From Limonium bicolor (taxonomy: Eukaryota > Streptophyta > Magnoliopsida > Caryophyllales > Plumbaginaceae), in contig CM041779.1 of the NCBI GenBank assembly GCA_023374045.1, positions 296,556,167 to 296,620,166 of the forward strand: a stretch of DNA of 64,000 nt, read 5' to 3'. How positions within the stretch are numbered: position 1 is the stretch's first letter; every line of letters begins with the position of its first letter. The notes beneath the pieces were generated by a model. The model saw only the letters and a list, made by a program, of their open reading frames with translations. It did no database searches and was not told the origin of the DNA. Position numbers and translations under genes: made by a program. Below are positions 23,749 through 34,330 of this stretch, piece by piece.

Positions 23749-24390
23749 GGACTGGACCGACCATTGTGACTAAATTCGTAGTTTTCTGGGATTGGCATGG
23801 TATTGCAGGAGATTTGTTAAAGACTTCTCGAAGATCGCTAGACCTCTCACCAATCTTATAAGGAAAACGGTGAATTTCTACTTTTGACCTTACCATCAGG
23901 GTGTGACGACTTTACAGTTTATAGTGACGCTTCAAAGTATGGTCGGGGGGTGTGCTGATGCATCTAAGTAAGGTGATTGCATATGCTTCAAGATAGTTGA
24001 AGGAGTACGAAACCAGGTATCCTACGCATGAGTTGGAGCTAGCAGCAGTCGTTTTTGCTCTAAAGATCTGGACTGGACCGACCATTGTGACTAAATTCGT
24101 AGTTTTCTGGGATTGGCATGGTATTGCAGGAGATTTGTTAAAGACTTCTCGAAGATCGCTAGACCTCTCACCAATCTTATAAGGAAAACGGTGAATTTCT
24201 ACTTTTGACCTTACCATCAGGGTGTGAAGACTTTACAGTTTATAGTGACGCTTCAAAGTATGGTCGGGGGGTGTGCTGATGCATCTAAGTAAGGTGATTG
24301 CATATGCTTCAAGATAGTTGAAGGAGTACGAAACCAGGTATCCTACGCATGAGTTGGAGCTAGCAGCAGTCGTTTTTGCTCTAAAGATCT
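23749..24390 (+). repeat. 321-bp tandem duplication inside gypsy RNase H
   Basis: Two nearly identical copies with a period of 321 bp (GGACTGGACCGACC at 23749 and 24070). The only clear difference is GTGTGACGACT versus GTGTGAAGACT. The period equals 107 codons. High identity inside an otherwise badly decayed gene means the duplication is much younger than the element. Confidence 0.9.
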
Positions 24391-25061
24391 GGAGACATTA
24401 TCTTTATGGCACTTTGTGCAAGATCTTCACTCATCAAAAGAGCTAGAAGTACATTTTCACTACAAAAGAGTTAAGTATGAGGCAAAGAAGGTGGCTAAAC
24501 TGAGAGGACTATTCAAACCCTTGAGGATATACTTCGAGCACGTGTCATGGACTTCCAAGGTTATTGGGTTTATAAGCTGCACTTGATAGAGTTCTTCTAC
24601 AACAATAGTTATCACACTAGCATCAAAATGGCCCCATACGAGGCTCTTTATGGAAGGACAGTGTAGAACCCCACTTTGTTGGAGTGACATCAGAGAAACT
24701 GTGGTACTTGAACCACAATTGATTGATGGGACTATGAGTCAAGTGCGGATAACATAAGACCGAATGAAAGCTGCTCAATACAAACAAAAGTCTTATGCTG
24801 ACTTGAAAATGAGACCTAAAGAGTGGGACAAAAGGTTTACTTGAAGGTATCACTCACAAAGAAGTCACAAGAAGAAAAAATATGTCTGAAGTTTGTAGGA
24901 CCATATGAGGTCTTAGAGTGAGTGGGAAAGGTTGCTTATAGACTTGCATTGCCCGTGGAGCTGGAGAAAGTACATGACGTTTTCCATGTTTCTCAGCTCA
25001 AGAAATATATTCTAGATCCTTTGCATATTACCTGGGGTGGTGGAGTTAGATCAGAGTCTTT

Positions 25062-25064
25062 TGT
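25062..25064 (+). repeat. CACTA target-site duplication, left copy
   Basis: TGT, matching 42387-42389; 3 bp is the CACTA standard. Confidence 0.85.
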
Positions 25065-25084
25065 CACTGGTAGAAAAAATATCA

Positions 25085-25445
25085 AAAATGACGGCTTATA
25101 AGAGACGGTTCTACACAAAACCGTCTTAAATTTTAATTTTTTGTGCGCGCGGTTAAGTTTTAAAGACAGCTATTATAAACCGTCGTTTTAAACGACTAAT
25201 AAACGACGGTTTGGGGTCAACCGTCGTTTAAAAGTGTGAAGCTTTCGGCGGTAATAGATCTTAAACGACGGTTTTGTATAAACCGTCTTTTAAAACCCAT
25301 AATAAACGACGGTTTGGGGTCAACCGTCGTTTAAAAGTGTGAAGTGTTCGGCGGTAATAGATCTTAAACGACGGTTTTGTATAAATCGTCTTTTAAAACG
25401 CATATTAAACGACGGTTTTGAAGAAACCGTCTTTTAAAACGCCTA
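25085..25445. repeat. CACTA left subterminal repeat array
   Basis: Alternating AAACGACGGTTT and AAACCGTCTTTTAAA units in both orientations, with a ~120-bp higher-order repeat (25195-25310 and 25310-25425 near-identical). Expected binding sites for the TNPA-like element protein. Confidence 0.85.
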
Positions 25446-26600
25446 AGACTAAATTAATTTCGCCCGCCCTAATTAATTTCCTCAGTCGAACCCCCGCACC
25501 GTAGCTCTCTCTCAGTCGAACCTTCACCTCCCTCTCTGTGCTCGTCTTCCGCCATTGTTGCTGGTGCCCATCAACTTCAACTTCACCACCGTCGCTGCCT
25601 ACTCCTCATCCAGTCGCTGCCCCTTCGTCTCCACTCTAGCCGCTGCGCCTAACACCACCGCGCGTCGCCCCCTCTCTTTCTCTGCTCGCTGTCTTCCGCC
25701 ATTGTTGCTCACTGAACCGGTAATATACTCGTCGCCCCCTCTCTTTCTCTGCCATTGTTGCTCACTGAACCGCCATTGTTGCTCACTGAACCGATCAGGG
25801 CTAAAATTGTCCCTTGTTGATGCGTCTGTCTTCAAATAATTTCTGCATAATTTTATTATAAATTTGATTATAATGCATCTGAAGTTGTCTGATGGTGGGA
25901 GACTAACTTCTGACAAAACAGAAAACAAGGTGATTAATTTAGTCTTGGTATTAGTTCACCGAAAGTTTTAGTGTAGTGAATTAAGTGCTTAGCGTTTATA
26001 TTCAGCAATTAAGAACATTTAAGTAATTAAAGAAAGTTTTATGGTACATGTGGACATTCTAGGTAATTTTGCTTTTGTATTAATGTAAACAGAATCTGAA
26101 TGATCATATTGACATGGTTGTACCAACGTCAAAATTCAGGCTGGAATGTAATTTATATAACAGTGAAGAATTCCCCTTCCCTTGAGCTACTGTCAACGTT
26201 AGAAGCTAATTGATTAAGTATTATATGCAGTAGAAGTCTTGCTGTTTAAAGAAAAAAAAACATCAGCATTATATTCTTGCTGTTCAGAATTGAAAGAAAA
26301 GAAAAATAGGCTAAGTTGAGAATTGACTTCAAGAGCAGCTGATGTGGTTTTAATCGAGCAGATTGTAGTGCTTGTTAATGAATTATCTTCATGTTGGTGC
26401 ACCTCTGTAGCGATAAATAAATGTGACTGCAACAAATACATATTCTGCTGGGAAAGAGTTTCTTCTCACTTCTATGTAAGTGGTTAGCAATAAGGTTTGC
26501 GATTGATTATTATTATTATTGTTGTTAATGATGGTTTCTTAGAATCTACGGGTTTAATTGTCTATTGAGTGCAGATTAGGTGTTTGTTAAAATGTTTAAA
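25446..26600. other. CACTA 5' region with short tandem repeats
   Basis: Pyrimidine-rich leader-like DNA (25490-25800) with three copies of CCATTGTTGCTCACTGAACC and two of CGCCCCCTCTCTTTCTCTG. An open frame (25555-25839) is low-complexity and matches no domain I know, though the stretch could be a captured 5' UTR/exon. The remainder is AT-rich without features. Confidence 0.45.
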
Positions 26601-26962
26601 CGGGAAGATAGGAGGTATAGTTCAACAGCTTATTAACCCGAGTTGTTAATGGGTTAATATATTGATGTTTAGGGGAAACAATAAATGGGTTGTCGGGTGA
26701 TCATATTATTGTAGTTTTATGGTTTTATGAATAGTTGAAGAGTATTAATCCACGTTTTATAAAATATGTCCTTCACTAATTACACTTACTCTACAGTGAT
26801 AATAATCACCGGGCTGCTGCATCTTCTCTGTGGCATATATTCTCACCGGGCTGCTGAATAAGGTACATTTAATGTTGCATTATGGAAGATACCGGAAGCT
26901 CGTGCGCCCAATTTTGATCCTTAATTGCCTAAGCTACTAGATTATTTGGTTGCAATTGCTAG
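26601..26962. repeat. CACTA internal duplication, copy 1 (5' part, before the retrotransposon)
   Basis: Sequence from AAGATAGGAGGTATA to GCTAG, repeated with high identity at 33411-33600 and 33945-34117. The retrotransposon interrupts this copy; its continuation is 33187-33400. Confidence 0.8.
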
Positions 26963-28459
26963 TGATAAGCCGCAGACTTATCATATTTTATGCACTAGAT
27001 TTAGTATTATATTTATCTAAATAAGGTTAAATATATGTTATTTATGCTTATTATGTGTTAAAGTATAATATTTGTACAGATTTATGTTTTTATGAGTTTT
27101 ATGTGCAAGGAATGATTTTCTAGGCAAAAGTTCAGTTGAAGCCGGACTCCATGCCGGGTAGTTTCTGCACGGCAGTACAGAACAGAAAGAAGCCTTGCCG
27201 GATGTGATGCCGGGTAAATGCTATCCGGCATGAGTGTAAAATCGCCTCGATTGACCATACGACAGCACATGTGATCCACGTGTTTTCCAACCGCTGCCGG
27301 GTGTGATGCCGGGTAATTCCTACCCGGCATATGCACTGTTTCGCACGGAATTGACGGTTTCGACCGTTAACAGTTGGGCGCATTTTACACGTGTGCCGGC
27401 TATTGGGGACCCGGCACGACGCCCGGCAAAGACACAATTAATGCCTATAAATAGGCCGAGGAAGGCAGCAATTTGACACACTTCAACACCCCTATACACT
27501 CCACTCACAACTCCAATTCCGCCCACTCCATTGTTGGTGTCCAAGGAAGTTTCTACAGTTCCATCCACGCGAAGAAGAAGATCCTGTCGGGTTAAGGCTA
27601 TGACCATTCCCTTCTCCCCTTTGTATTCTCTTCTTGTAGTTGTGTGGATGGAGATGTAGAACTCCTTGCCTATTCTTGGTTAGGGATGAATTCCTTCTTG
27701 TAAACAATATGATTTCTTTAATATAATTTTCAAGTTTATTAAGAGTAAGGTTCTTATTGAAAGAGAATAGGTTGATCTCTTTTTCTCTTCATGCAATTCT
27801 TACTTGTGGAAGACAAGTCCCAAGTAAGATAGGTTAGACTCTCTTAATGGTCTTCCTACTCTCTTCTTATGAATTAAGGGTTAGTGGTAAGAGTGAGAAT
27901 TAATCCATTTTCCCCCATTTCCTTGTTCATTTCGCGGCATGATATATGCTCGATTTGTTAATAGGGATGAGTCTTCTGTTTTTTACTCGGAAACTGGAGA
28001 AAGAATATGCATTATGACTATGCCGGATGCACTGCCGGGTGGCCAATGTCCGGCATATTCAATGTCTTTGAATATGCCGTGCAAGTGGTATCCGGCAGGA
28101 CACCCGGCGTGTTCAGTTGTTGGTTAATTCGAAGGCCTGTGTTTATGTTTAAAGTTCATATTGATGCTTAGATGGTTTCACACCCTGGATCAAGGATAAT
28201 TTCATTGTAATTACCACTTAGTTTAGTTAGTTTTATTTAGATTAGAAAACATTTCAATTTCCCCCCTTGTCTTAGAATAGGTATTACCGGATTAGGACTA
28301 ATTTTCTATAAGTCCCTTGGGTACGATACTCTCGGTCGTAATATATTTACACTATACTCCGACCGGGTTTTATTTTGCTACCCGTAGTAGAGTTGTAGGA
28401 TTAATTTATTATTTTATTCATTTTATATATAGTTTTTCCTAACAATTTTTCAGTTAGCA
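26963..28459 (+). repeat. 5' LTR of the gag-only retrotransposon
   Basis: 1497 bp, TGATAAGCC...TTAGCA. U3 contains hairpins built from GCCGGGT/ACCCGGC and a clear TATAAATA box at 27446-27453. Transcription would start near 27480. The paired 3' LTR is 1504 bp; differences include one G/A, a 1-bp loss inside a hairpin and extra GAA units (about 9 bp) near 32290. Confidence 0.93.
27446..27453 (+). promoter_or_regulatory. TATA box of the 5' LTR
   Basis: TATAAATA in the context GCCTATAAATAGGCC, about 480 bp into the LTR. The copy in the 3' LTR is at 32165-32172. Confidence 0.75.
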
Positions 28460-28462
28460 AAT

Positions 28463-28480
28463 TGGCGCCGTTGCCGGGGA
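28463..28480 (+). promoter_or_regulatory. Primer binding site, tRNA-Asp type
   Basis: TGGCGCCGTTGCCGGGGA begins 3 nt after the 5' LTR. This is the 18-nt complement of the plant tRNA-Asp 3' end and the usual primer site of Athila/Tat-group elements. Confidence 0.85.
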
Positions 28481-29233
28481 CTTGGAATTAGTCCAAGTCC
28501 TAAAATCGGTAAAACGCCCTATTCTTTATTTGTTTGATTCTTTGATTCTTTGATTCTTTAATTTATTTTCACCCTTAGTTTTGCAGATTTGAATGTGCCG
28601 TGCGGGATGCCGGGCGTCTGTCACCCGGCAAACTCGGAGGAAGTCTGATGCCGGATACGTTTTACCCGGCATTACGTCCGGCATGTTCAAAGTTTTTCTA
28701 AATTTATTACAGTATTGAGTTCTTGGCAATTTAAAGTTGTTCTTGCTTACTCCCATTCGTTATTTCCCTCTCCTAGTAGTCCCTATATCATGATTCTTTA
28801 ATTTAGATTTCGAGTTTGAACTTGCCGTGTAATATGCCGGGTTTTCTCCACACGGCATTTCGGAGGAAGTCCTATGCCGGACGGGTTGTACCCGGCATGT
28901 CACCCGGCATGTTCAAATTCTCTCATTATTATTGTCGTAAATAGGAGGGAAAGTTAGGTATGATCTCCTCTTGTATCTTTATTGATTATCTTCTTCACTT
29001 AAAGTTAATTTTTCGATTTTTGTTCATGCCGGGCACCATGTCGGGTTGTATGAACCCGGCAATAGTGGAGGAAGTCCACTGCCGGGTAAGAGTCACCCGG
29101 CACTATGTCCGGCAGAACCAAAACTTTATTTCTCCTTGTATTTTCGTAAGTCTAAATATGTCATTATTATTTCTTTTATTATTACGAAATATTTTAACAT
29201 TTTCTCTTGCTCTTCCTGAAGTTATCCAAGTGA

Positions 29234-30628
29234 ATGCTTCTTCGGTCAACGAGTTCTCCTGAAAATTTAGCCAACTTTGATCCGGAGATCGAGAGAACCC
29301 TGCTTCAAACTTTAAGGCAACAACAAACCCTACAAGAAGCAGATCCTACACCAATGGCAGCACCTACCGTCCGTAATATAAACCGGCCTTCTAACCAAGG
29401 CCAAAAGCCCGCAATCGACCTCCCTCTCCTTCCACAAAACGAATACGATGAATGGCAAAAACTTAAGCCATATCATCAAATACGATGCATAAAGGAATTG
29501 GGTATGTTCGATGGTACAAACCCGGACGATGCCTTGCTCCACATCACCAAATTTCTACAGCATACAAACAGCCTAACCTCCACAAATAATGTCCTCCAAT
29601 ACGCCAGACTTTCCCTCTTTCCCCATAGTCTTACGGGGAACGCCAGCAAGTGGTACCACAGTCTAACCCCCAGTACCATCACCACATGGGAGGACATGGC
29701 AACCAAATTTTATGACAAATTCATGCCCCCTAGTCGCACCCTGGAGATGATCGCCGACATTTACAACTTCAGACAACCTAGCTCGGAGAACATCTGTGAG
29801 ACTTGGGACAGATTCAAAGGGTTGTTGCGCACATGTCCACACCACGGCCTCACCAAGGAACAACTATCTCAGTTGTTTTACAAGGGATTGGTCAACCAAT
29901 GCAAGACCATGATCCTTTCCTCCCTTGGTGCAGATATATTAAAGAAGCCTGGAGATCAATTCCTTAGTGGAGTTGAATCTCTTTGCGAAGAGATTAGAGA
30001 TTGGGCCACCGGTGGAACCAGGGGCAGCACCACTGGTTTATTTCAAGTGGGAGAGGGCGACTCCAAACTCGACAAATTGATGCAAAGTCATGAGCAGTTA
30101 TTGGAGAGTAATGCCCAGACGTCAACGAAGGTTAGTGCTCTACAGAAAGTGGTGGAGCAAATAGCAATGAACAAACTTCCTCAACAAGCGAACGTGGTTA
30201 GTGCACGACCGCACGCTTCGAGCCCTGACATTCCAGACTTTCAGAATGTTGAGGAAGTCAATTATGTGAGTAACCAAGGGTATCGGCAGCCATGGCAACA
30301 GGGGAACCAACCCCCTCAACACTTCCAGAGTCAAGCCGGCTACCAGGGAGGTCCAAGACAATTCAGACCATCCCATCCTGCATCATCATCAGAGGCTGAA
30401 ATGGCTGAACTTCGTGACATGATGTCAGCCCTGATGAACAAGACCCAGGATACTCAAAACGAGATCTCGACCATTCGCAAAGAGCACAAATCGTTGCAGT
30501 TGCAATTACAGCAACTTCTGACGCAACCACGACAGCAAGGTCAGCTCCCGTCCCAAACGCAAACCAATCCAAGGGAGCATGCGAATTCGGTCACTATCCT
30601 GCCAAGGATCTCAAATGATGCCAAATAG
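29234..30628 (+). CDS. gag: Gag polyprotein of the gag-only retrotransposon
   Basis: Intact 464-codon frame, structural capsid protein of the element. A retrotransposon-gag core is visible at residues ~85-240: IKELGMFDGTNPDDALLHI, then LTGNASKWYHSL, then TTWEDMATKFYDKF and ICETWDRFKGLL. A Gln-rich middle follows and then a predicted coiled coil near residues ~390-435 (ELRDMMSALMNKTQDTQNE onward). No CCHC zinc knuckle is seen, unlike most gag proteins. The stop is at 30626-30628 with no pol frame after it. Start chosen at the first ATG of the frame. An intact frame in this gene alone, within a window of decayed elements, suggests recent selection or very recent insertion. Confidence 0.9.
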   Translation: MLLRSTSSPENLANFDPEIERTLLQTLRQQQTLQEADPTPMAAPTVRNINRPSNQGQKPAIDLPLLPQNEYDEWQKLKPYHQIRCIKELGMFDGTNPDDALLHITKFLQHTNSLTSTNNVLQYARLSLFPHSLTGNASKWYHSLTPSTITTWEDMATKFYDKFMPPSRTLEMIADIYNFRQPSSENICETWDRFKGLLRTCPHHGLTKEQLSQLFYKGLVNQCKTMILSSLGADILKKPGDQFLSGVESLCEEIRDWATGGTRGSTTGLFQVGEGDSKLDKLMQSHEQLLESNAQTSTKVSALQKVVEQIAMNKLPQQANVVSARPHASSPDIPDFQNVEEVNYVSNQGYRQPWQQGNQPPQHFQSQAGYQGGPRQFRPSHPASSSEAEMAELRDMMSALMNKTQDTQNEISTIRKEHKSLQLQLQQLLTQPRQQGQLPSQTQTNPREHANSVTILPRISNDAK

Positions 30629-31682
30629 CCTAAAAGGCTAAGTGTAGGGCGGTTCCTCCTCACGCCTTCACTATCAAACAGGGGAGCCCTTCGTATCATT
30701 TAATTTTTCTCTTTTAATTTTATGTTATTGTTTTTAAAATTGCTTTCATTATAGTTATTTTAAGTTTCTTTAAAAAAAAAAGAGTTTTGTTTATTCGTTT
30801 TCTTTCGAACACTGGGGACAGTGTTCCTGCCAAGTGTAGGGCAGGGACCCCCCTTAAAAAATAAGTTTTTTTAGCAATATGCATAAGTTTTACGTTTTAT
30901 CAATGTTTTACTAAAACTTTTGCATGTTTTGATCGAGATAAGATTAGGAATGAATAAATGCTTGTTCTCTCAAGAGGTAAGCTTTCTAATGACTTGTAGA
31001 TTCCTGTTTTTTAACTTTTTGATTCCCTTTATTAACATGAGTACATGATCTTGCTCCTAATTCTTTCCTTTATGTACTTATGGGTGTTATTCTTTTCTTT
31101 CCAAATTGTGAAAAATCTTTTGGGTGAAAATCTTAAAAAGGGTTTTTTTGTGCAAAAAAAGAAGAAAAAGAAAAAAAAAAGAAAGAAAAAATCTTCTTTC
31201 AAAGGAAAAGCAAATATTCCTAGAGGTTGCATAAAGTGCCTCAGAATAAAAGCAAGAAACGAGAGTTTTTCCTTTTATTTTTCTCCTAAATTCCCGTTCT
31301 TCAATGCAAAAAAAAATCATGGTTGATTCAGAAACTCTTGCAAAATAGGGCTGATTCATAAAACCATTGATGAGAGTCTTGGCCACATTCAGAAACTCTT
31401 GAAAAATAGAGTTGAATGATGGAAACCGGAAAAAGGAGAGATTACAAATCCCTTATGCAAAATAGCCCAAAAGTTTTTGATCGGTTTTGAAATTCCTTAT
31501 TTTATACCCATTAGTATGTTTCGATAGAATAAGGTAGATAAGTGATACTTATGAATTAGAGTCATATAGTTGGAAATATTTATCTACATTTCATTCTAGA
31601 GTTTATCTGTTTTGTGCATAAGTAATTAGTCCTTTCTAATCCTGTTTTGCTCGAGGACTAGCAAAAGGTAAGTGTAGGGCCT
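30629..31682 (+). other. 3' non-coding tail of the gag-only element with purine tracts
   Basis: Where pol would lie there is about 1 kb without coding. Phrases typical of Tat/Athila-group 3' regions are present: CACTGGGGACAGTGTTCC (~30810) and GGACTAGCAAAAGG next to AAGTGTAGGGC (31660-31680), the latter the likely polypurine tract abutting the 3' LTR. The phrase AAGTGTAGGGC also occurs at ~30640 and ~30833. An A/G-only tract runs 31156-31190. Confidence 0.7.
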
Positions 31683-33186
31683 TGATAAGCCGCAGACTTA
31701 TCATATTTTATGCACTAGATTTAGTATTATATTTATCTAAATAAGGTTAAATATATGTTATTTATGCTTATTATGTGTTAAAGTATAATATTTGTACAGA
31801 TTTATGTTTTTATGAGTTTTATGTGCAAGGAATGATTTTCTAAGCAAAAGTTCAGTTGAAGCCGGACTCCATGCCGGGTAGTTTCTGCACGGCAGTACAG
31901 AACAGAAAGAAGCCTTGCCGGATGTGATGCGGGTAAATGCTATCCGGCATGAGTGTAAAATCGCCTCGATTGACCATACGACAGCACATGTGATCCACGT
32001 GTTTTCCAACCGCTGCCGGGTGTGATGCCGGGTAATTCCTACCCGGCATATGCACTGTTTCGCACGGAATTGACGGTTTCGACCGTTAACAGTTGGGCGC
32101 ATTTTACACGTGTGCCGGCTATTGGGGACCCGGCACGACGCCCGGCAAAGACACAATTAATGCCTATAAATAGGCCGAGGAAGGCAGCAATTTGACACAC
32201 TTCAACACCCCTATACACTCCACTCACAACTCCAATTCCGCCCACTCCATTGTTGGTGTCCAAGGAAGTTTCTACAGTTCCATCCACGCGAAGAAGAAGA
32301 AGAAGAAGATCCTGTCAGGTTAAGGCTATGACCATTCCCTTCTCCCCTTTGTATTCTCTTCTTGTAGTTGTGTGGATGGAGATGTAGAACTCCTTGCCTA
32401 TTCTTGGTTAGGGATGAATTCCTTCTTGTAAACAATATGATTTCTTTAATATAATTTTCAAGTTTATTAAGAGTAAGGTTCTTATTGAAAGAGAATAGGT
32501 TGATCTTTTTTTCTCTTCATGCAATTCTTACTTGTGGAAGACAAGTCCCAAGTAAGATAGGTTAGACTCTCTTAATGGTCTTCCTACTCTCTTTATGAAT
32601 TAAGGGTTAGTGGTAAGAGTGAGAATTAATCCATTTTCCCCCATTTCCTTGTTCATTTCGCGGCATGATATATGCTCGATTTGTTAATAGGGATGAGTCT
32701 TCTGTTTTTTACTCGGAAACTGGAGAAAGAATATGCATTATGACTATGCCGGATGCACTGCCGGGTGGCCAATGTCCGGCATATTCAATGTCTTTGAATA
32801 TGCCGTGCAAGTGGTATCCGGCAGGACACCCGGCGTGTTCAGTTGTTGGTTAATTCGAAGGCCTGTGTTTATGTTTAAAGTTCATATTGATGCTTAGATG
32901 GTTTCACACCCTGGATCAAGGATAATTTCATTGTAATTACCACTTAGTTTAGTTAGTTTTATTTAGATTAGAAAACATTTCAATTTCCCCCCCTTGTCTT
33001 AGAATAGGTATTACCGGATTAGGACTAATTTTCTATAAGTCCCTTGGGTACGATACTCTCGGTCGTAATATATTTACACTATACTCCGACCGGGTTTTAT
33101 TTTGCTACCCGTAGTAGAGTTGTAGGATTAATTTATTATTTTATTCATTTTATATATAGTTTTTCCTAACAATTTTTCAGTTAGCA
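31683..33186 (+). repeat. 3' LTR of the gag-only retrotransposon
   Basis: 1504 bp partner of 26963-28459. It ends TTAGCA directly before the GCTAG target duplication. Confidence 0.93.
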
Positions 33187-34330
33187 GCTAGTGATGCGCT
33201 TGATGAGTTGAATGGTATCCTATTGAGAGAAGTTGTGGAGGTTCTTAGAACCGGGAAAACAAAGAAAAACAGGGGAGACCATGCCGAAATTTTCTTGTGA
33301 AATTTTCTATCTTTTGATTTTTACCTGCACTTGATGATTTGTTAATGCTATTCTTATTTGTTGCTGATTTGCTCCTAAACTGTTGATGAAGAACTGATGT
33401 TGGAAAACATTAAGATAGGAGGTATAATTCAACAGCTTATTAACCCGAGTTGTTAATGGGTTAATATATTGATGTTTTGGGGAAACAATAAATGGGTTGT
33501 GGGGTGATCATATTATTGTAGTTTATGGTTTTATGAATAGTTGAAGAGTATTAATCCACGTTTTATAAAATATGTCCTTCACTAATTACACTTACTCAAC
33601 CGAATCCATCAAGTGGATGTAAGTATCCTATTTTATTATGAAAGATAAACTTTACATTCAATCTCACTATCAAACATGAAGAAAGTACATACAGAACATA
33701 CCTCCTACTCATCTTGATTGGTGCTTATTAATCTACAAGTTGATGATACATGATGGACTAAATAGTAATAGGGCTTATGACTTGTTTTGTATACGGTAAT
33801 GCAGCATTCAGGGACGATTAACCAGTCAAGTACGTGAGCGATCAGATATGTGTTCGTAGCAACCATTGGTAATTTTTCAGTCCTTTTCAGCTTCAGTTAA
33901 GAATACACATAAGCTCTGCAATCTCATTCTCTTATTTTGACCCTCCTCTACAGTGATAATAATCACCGGGCTGCTGCATCTTCTCTGTGGCATATATTCT
34001 CACCGGGCTGCTGAATAAGGTACATTTAATGTTGCATTATGGAAGATACCGGAAGCTCGTGCGCCCAATTTTGATCCTTAATTGCCTAAGCTACTAGATT
34101 ATTTGGTTGCAATTGCTAGTGATGCGCTTGATGAGTTGAATGGTATCCTATTGAGAGAAGTTGTGGAGGTTCTTAGAACCGGGAAAACAAAGAAAAACAG
34201 GGGAGACCATGCCGAAATTTTCTTGTGAAATTTTCTATCTTTTGATTTTTACCTGCACTTGATGATTTGTTAATGCTATTCTTATTTGTTGCTGATTTGC
34301 TCCTAATTTACTGTTGATGAAGAACTGCTG
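33187..34330 (+). repeat. CACTA internal tandem duplication (rest of copy 1, and copy 2)
   Basis: 33187-33400 continues copy 1 after the retrotransposon. Copy 2 runs ~33411-34330 and includes about 340 bp (33600-33944) absent from copy 1. Both copies contain a short coding-like stretch (ASDALDELNGILLREVVEVL, 33190-33245 and 34113-34168) ending at the same stop. This could be an exon fragment of a captured gene or of the element; I do not recognise it. Confidence 0.75.

Larger units (their letters stand above)
22843..25064 (+). pseudogene. Ty3-gypsy (chromovirus-like) pol remnant, upstream half
   Basis: + strand pol in many frames. Order: end of the protease/linker (AMNILSKIRKGHQAY), the entry to reverse transcriptase (FPEEIPGMPPDREVEF), RT core ([24 protein letters not shown], then FIDDILVYS as the YxDD motif), RT/RNase H, the integrase end ([19 protein letters not shown]) and the post-integrase block (VHDVFHVSQLKKYILDP). 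Many stops and frameshifts are present. The right end is cut at 25064 by the CACTA insertion and coding resumes at 42387. RNase H includes a 321-bp tandem duplication. Confidence 0.85.
27129..29105 (+). repeat. Array of GCCGGGT/ACCCGGC hairpins in LTR and leader
   Basis: About a dozen imperfect inverted pairs of TGCCGGGT and ACCCGGCA. The best is a perfect 10-bp stem ATGCCGGGTA with a 5-nt loop at 27306-27330. Another pair is at 27207-27231 with one G-T mismatch. The leader holds three repeats of one ~105-bp unit, each joined by GGAGGAAGTC (at ~28598-28690, 28820-28915, 29024-29115), separated by unrelated AT-rich sequence. More copies lie at 27393-27425 and 28020-28108. Confidence 0.85.
26963..33186 (+). 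mobile_element. Gag-only, non-autonomous LTR retrotransposon (TR-GAG type, Tat/Athila-like)
   Basis: Complete element: 5' LTR 26963-28459, tRNA-Asp-type primer site 28463-28480, hairpin-rich leader, intact gag frame 29234-30628, non-coding tail, 3' LTR 31683-33186, flanked by GCTAG (26958-26962 and 33187-33191). No protease, RT, RNase H or integrase is present. Gag-only elements bounded by LTRs have been described in plants as TR-GAG, mobilised by autonomous relatives in trans. LTRs start TG and end CA and differ by only a few substitutions and short indels, so the insertion is recent. It lies in the first copy of a duplicated segment of the CACTA. Confidence 0.93.

Noticed and set aside
25555..25839. 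94-codon frame as captured host gene
   Set aside because: Low-complexity Ser/Leu/Pro-rich reading of a short tandem repeat; no domain recognised.
27129..29105. Repeated GCCGG units considered as a CRISPR-like array
   Set aside because: Repeats are short, inverted, unevenly spaced and lie inside LTR and leader of a eukaryotic retrotransposon; there are no regular spacers or cas genes.
31032..31386. Lys/Phe-rich frames near the A/G tract
   Set aside because: Artefact of the purine tract in the 3' tail of the gag-only element; not conserved in any recognised protein.
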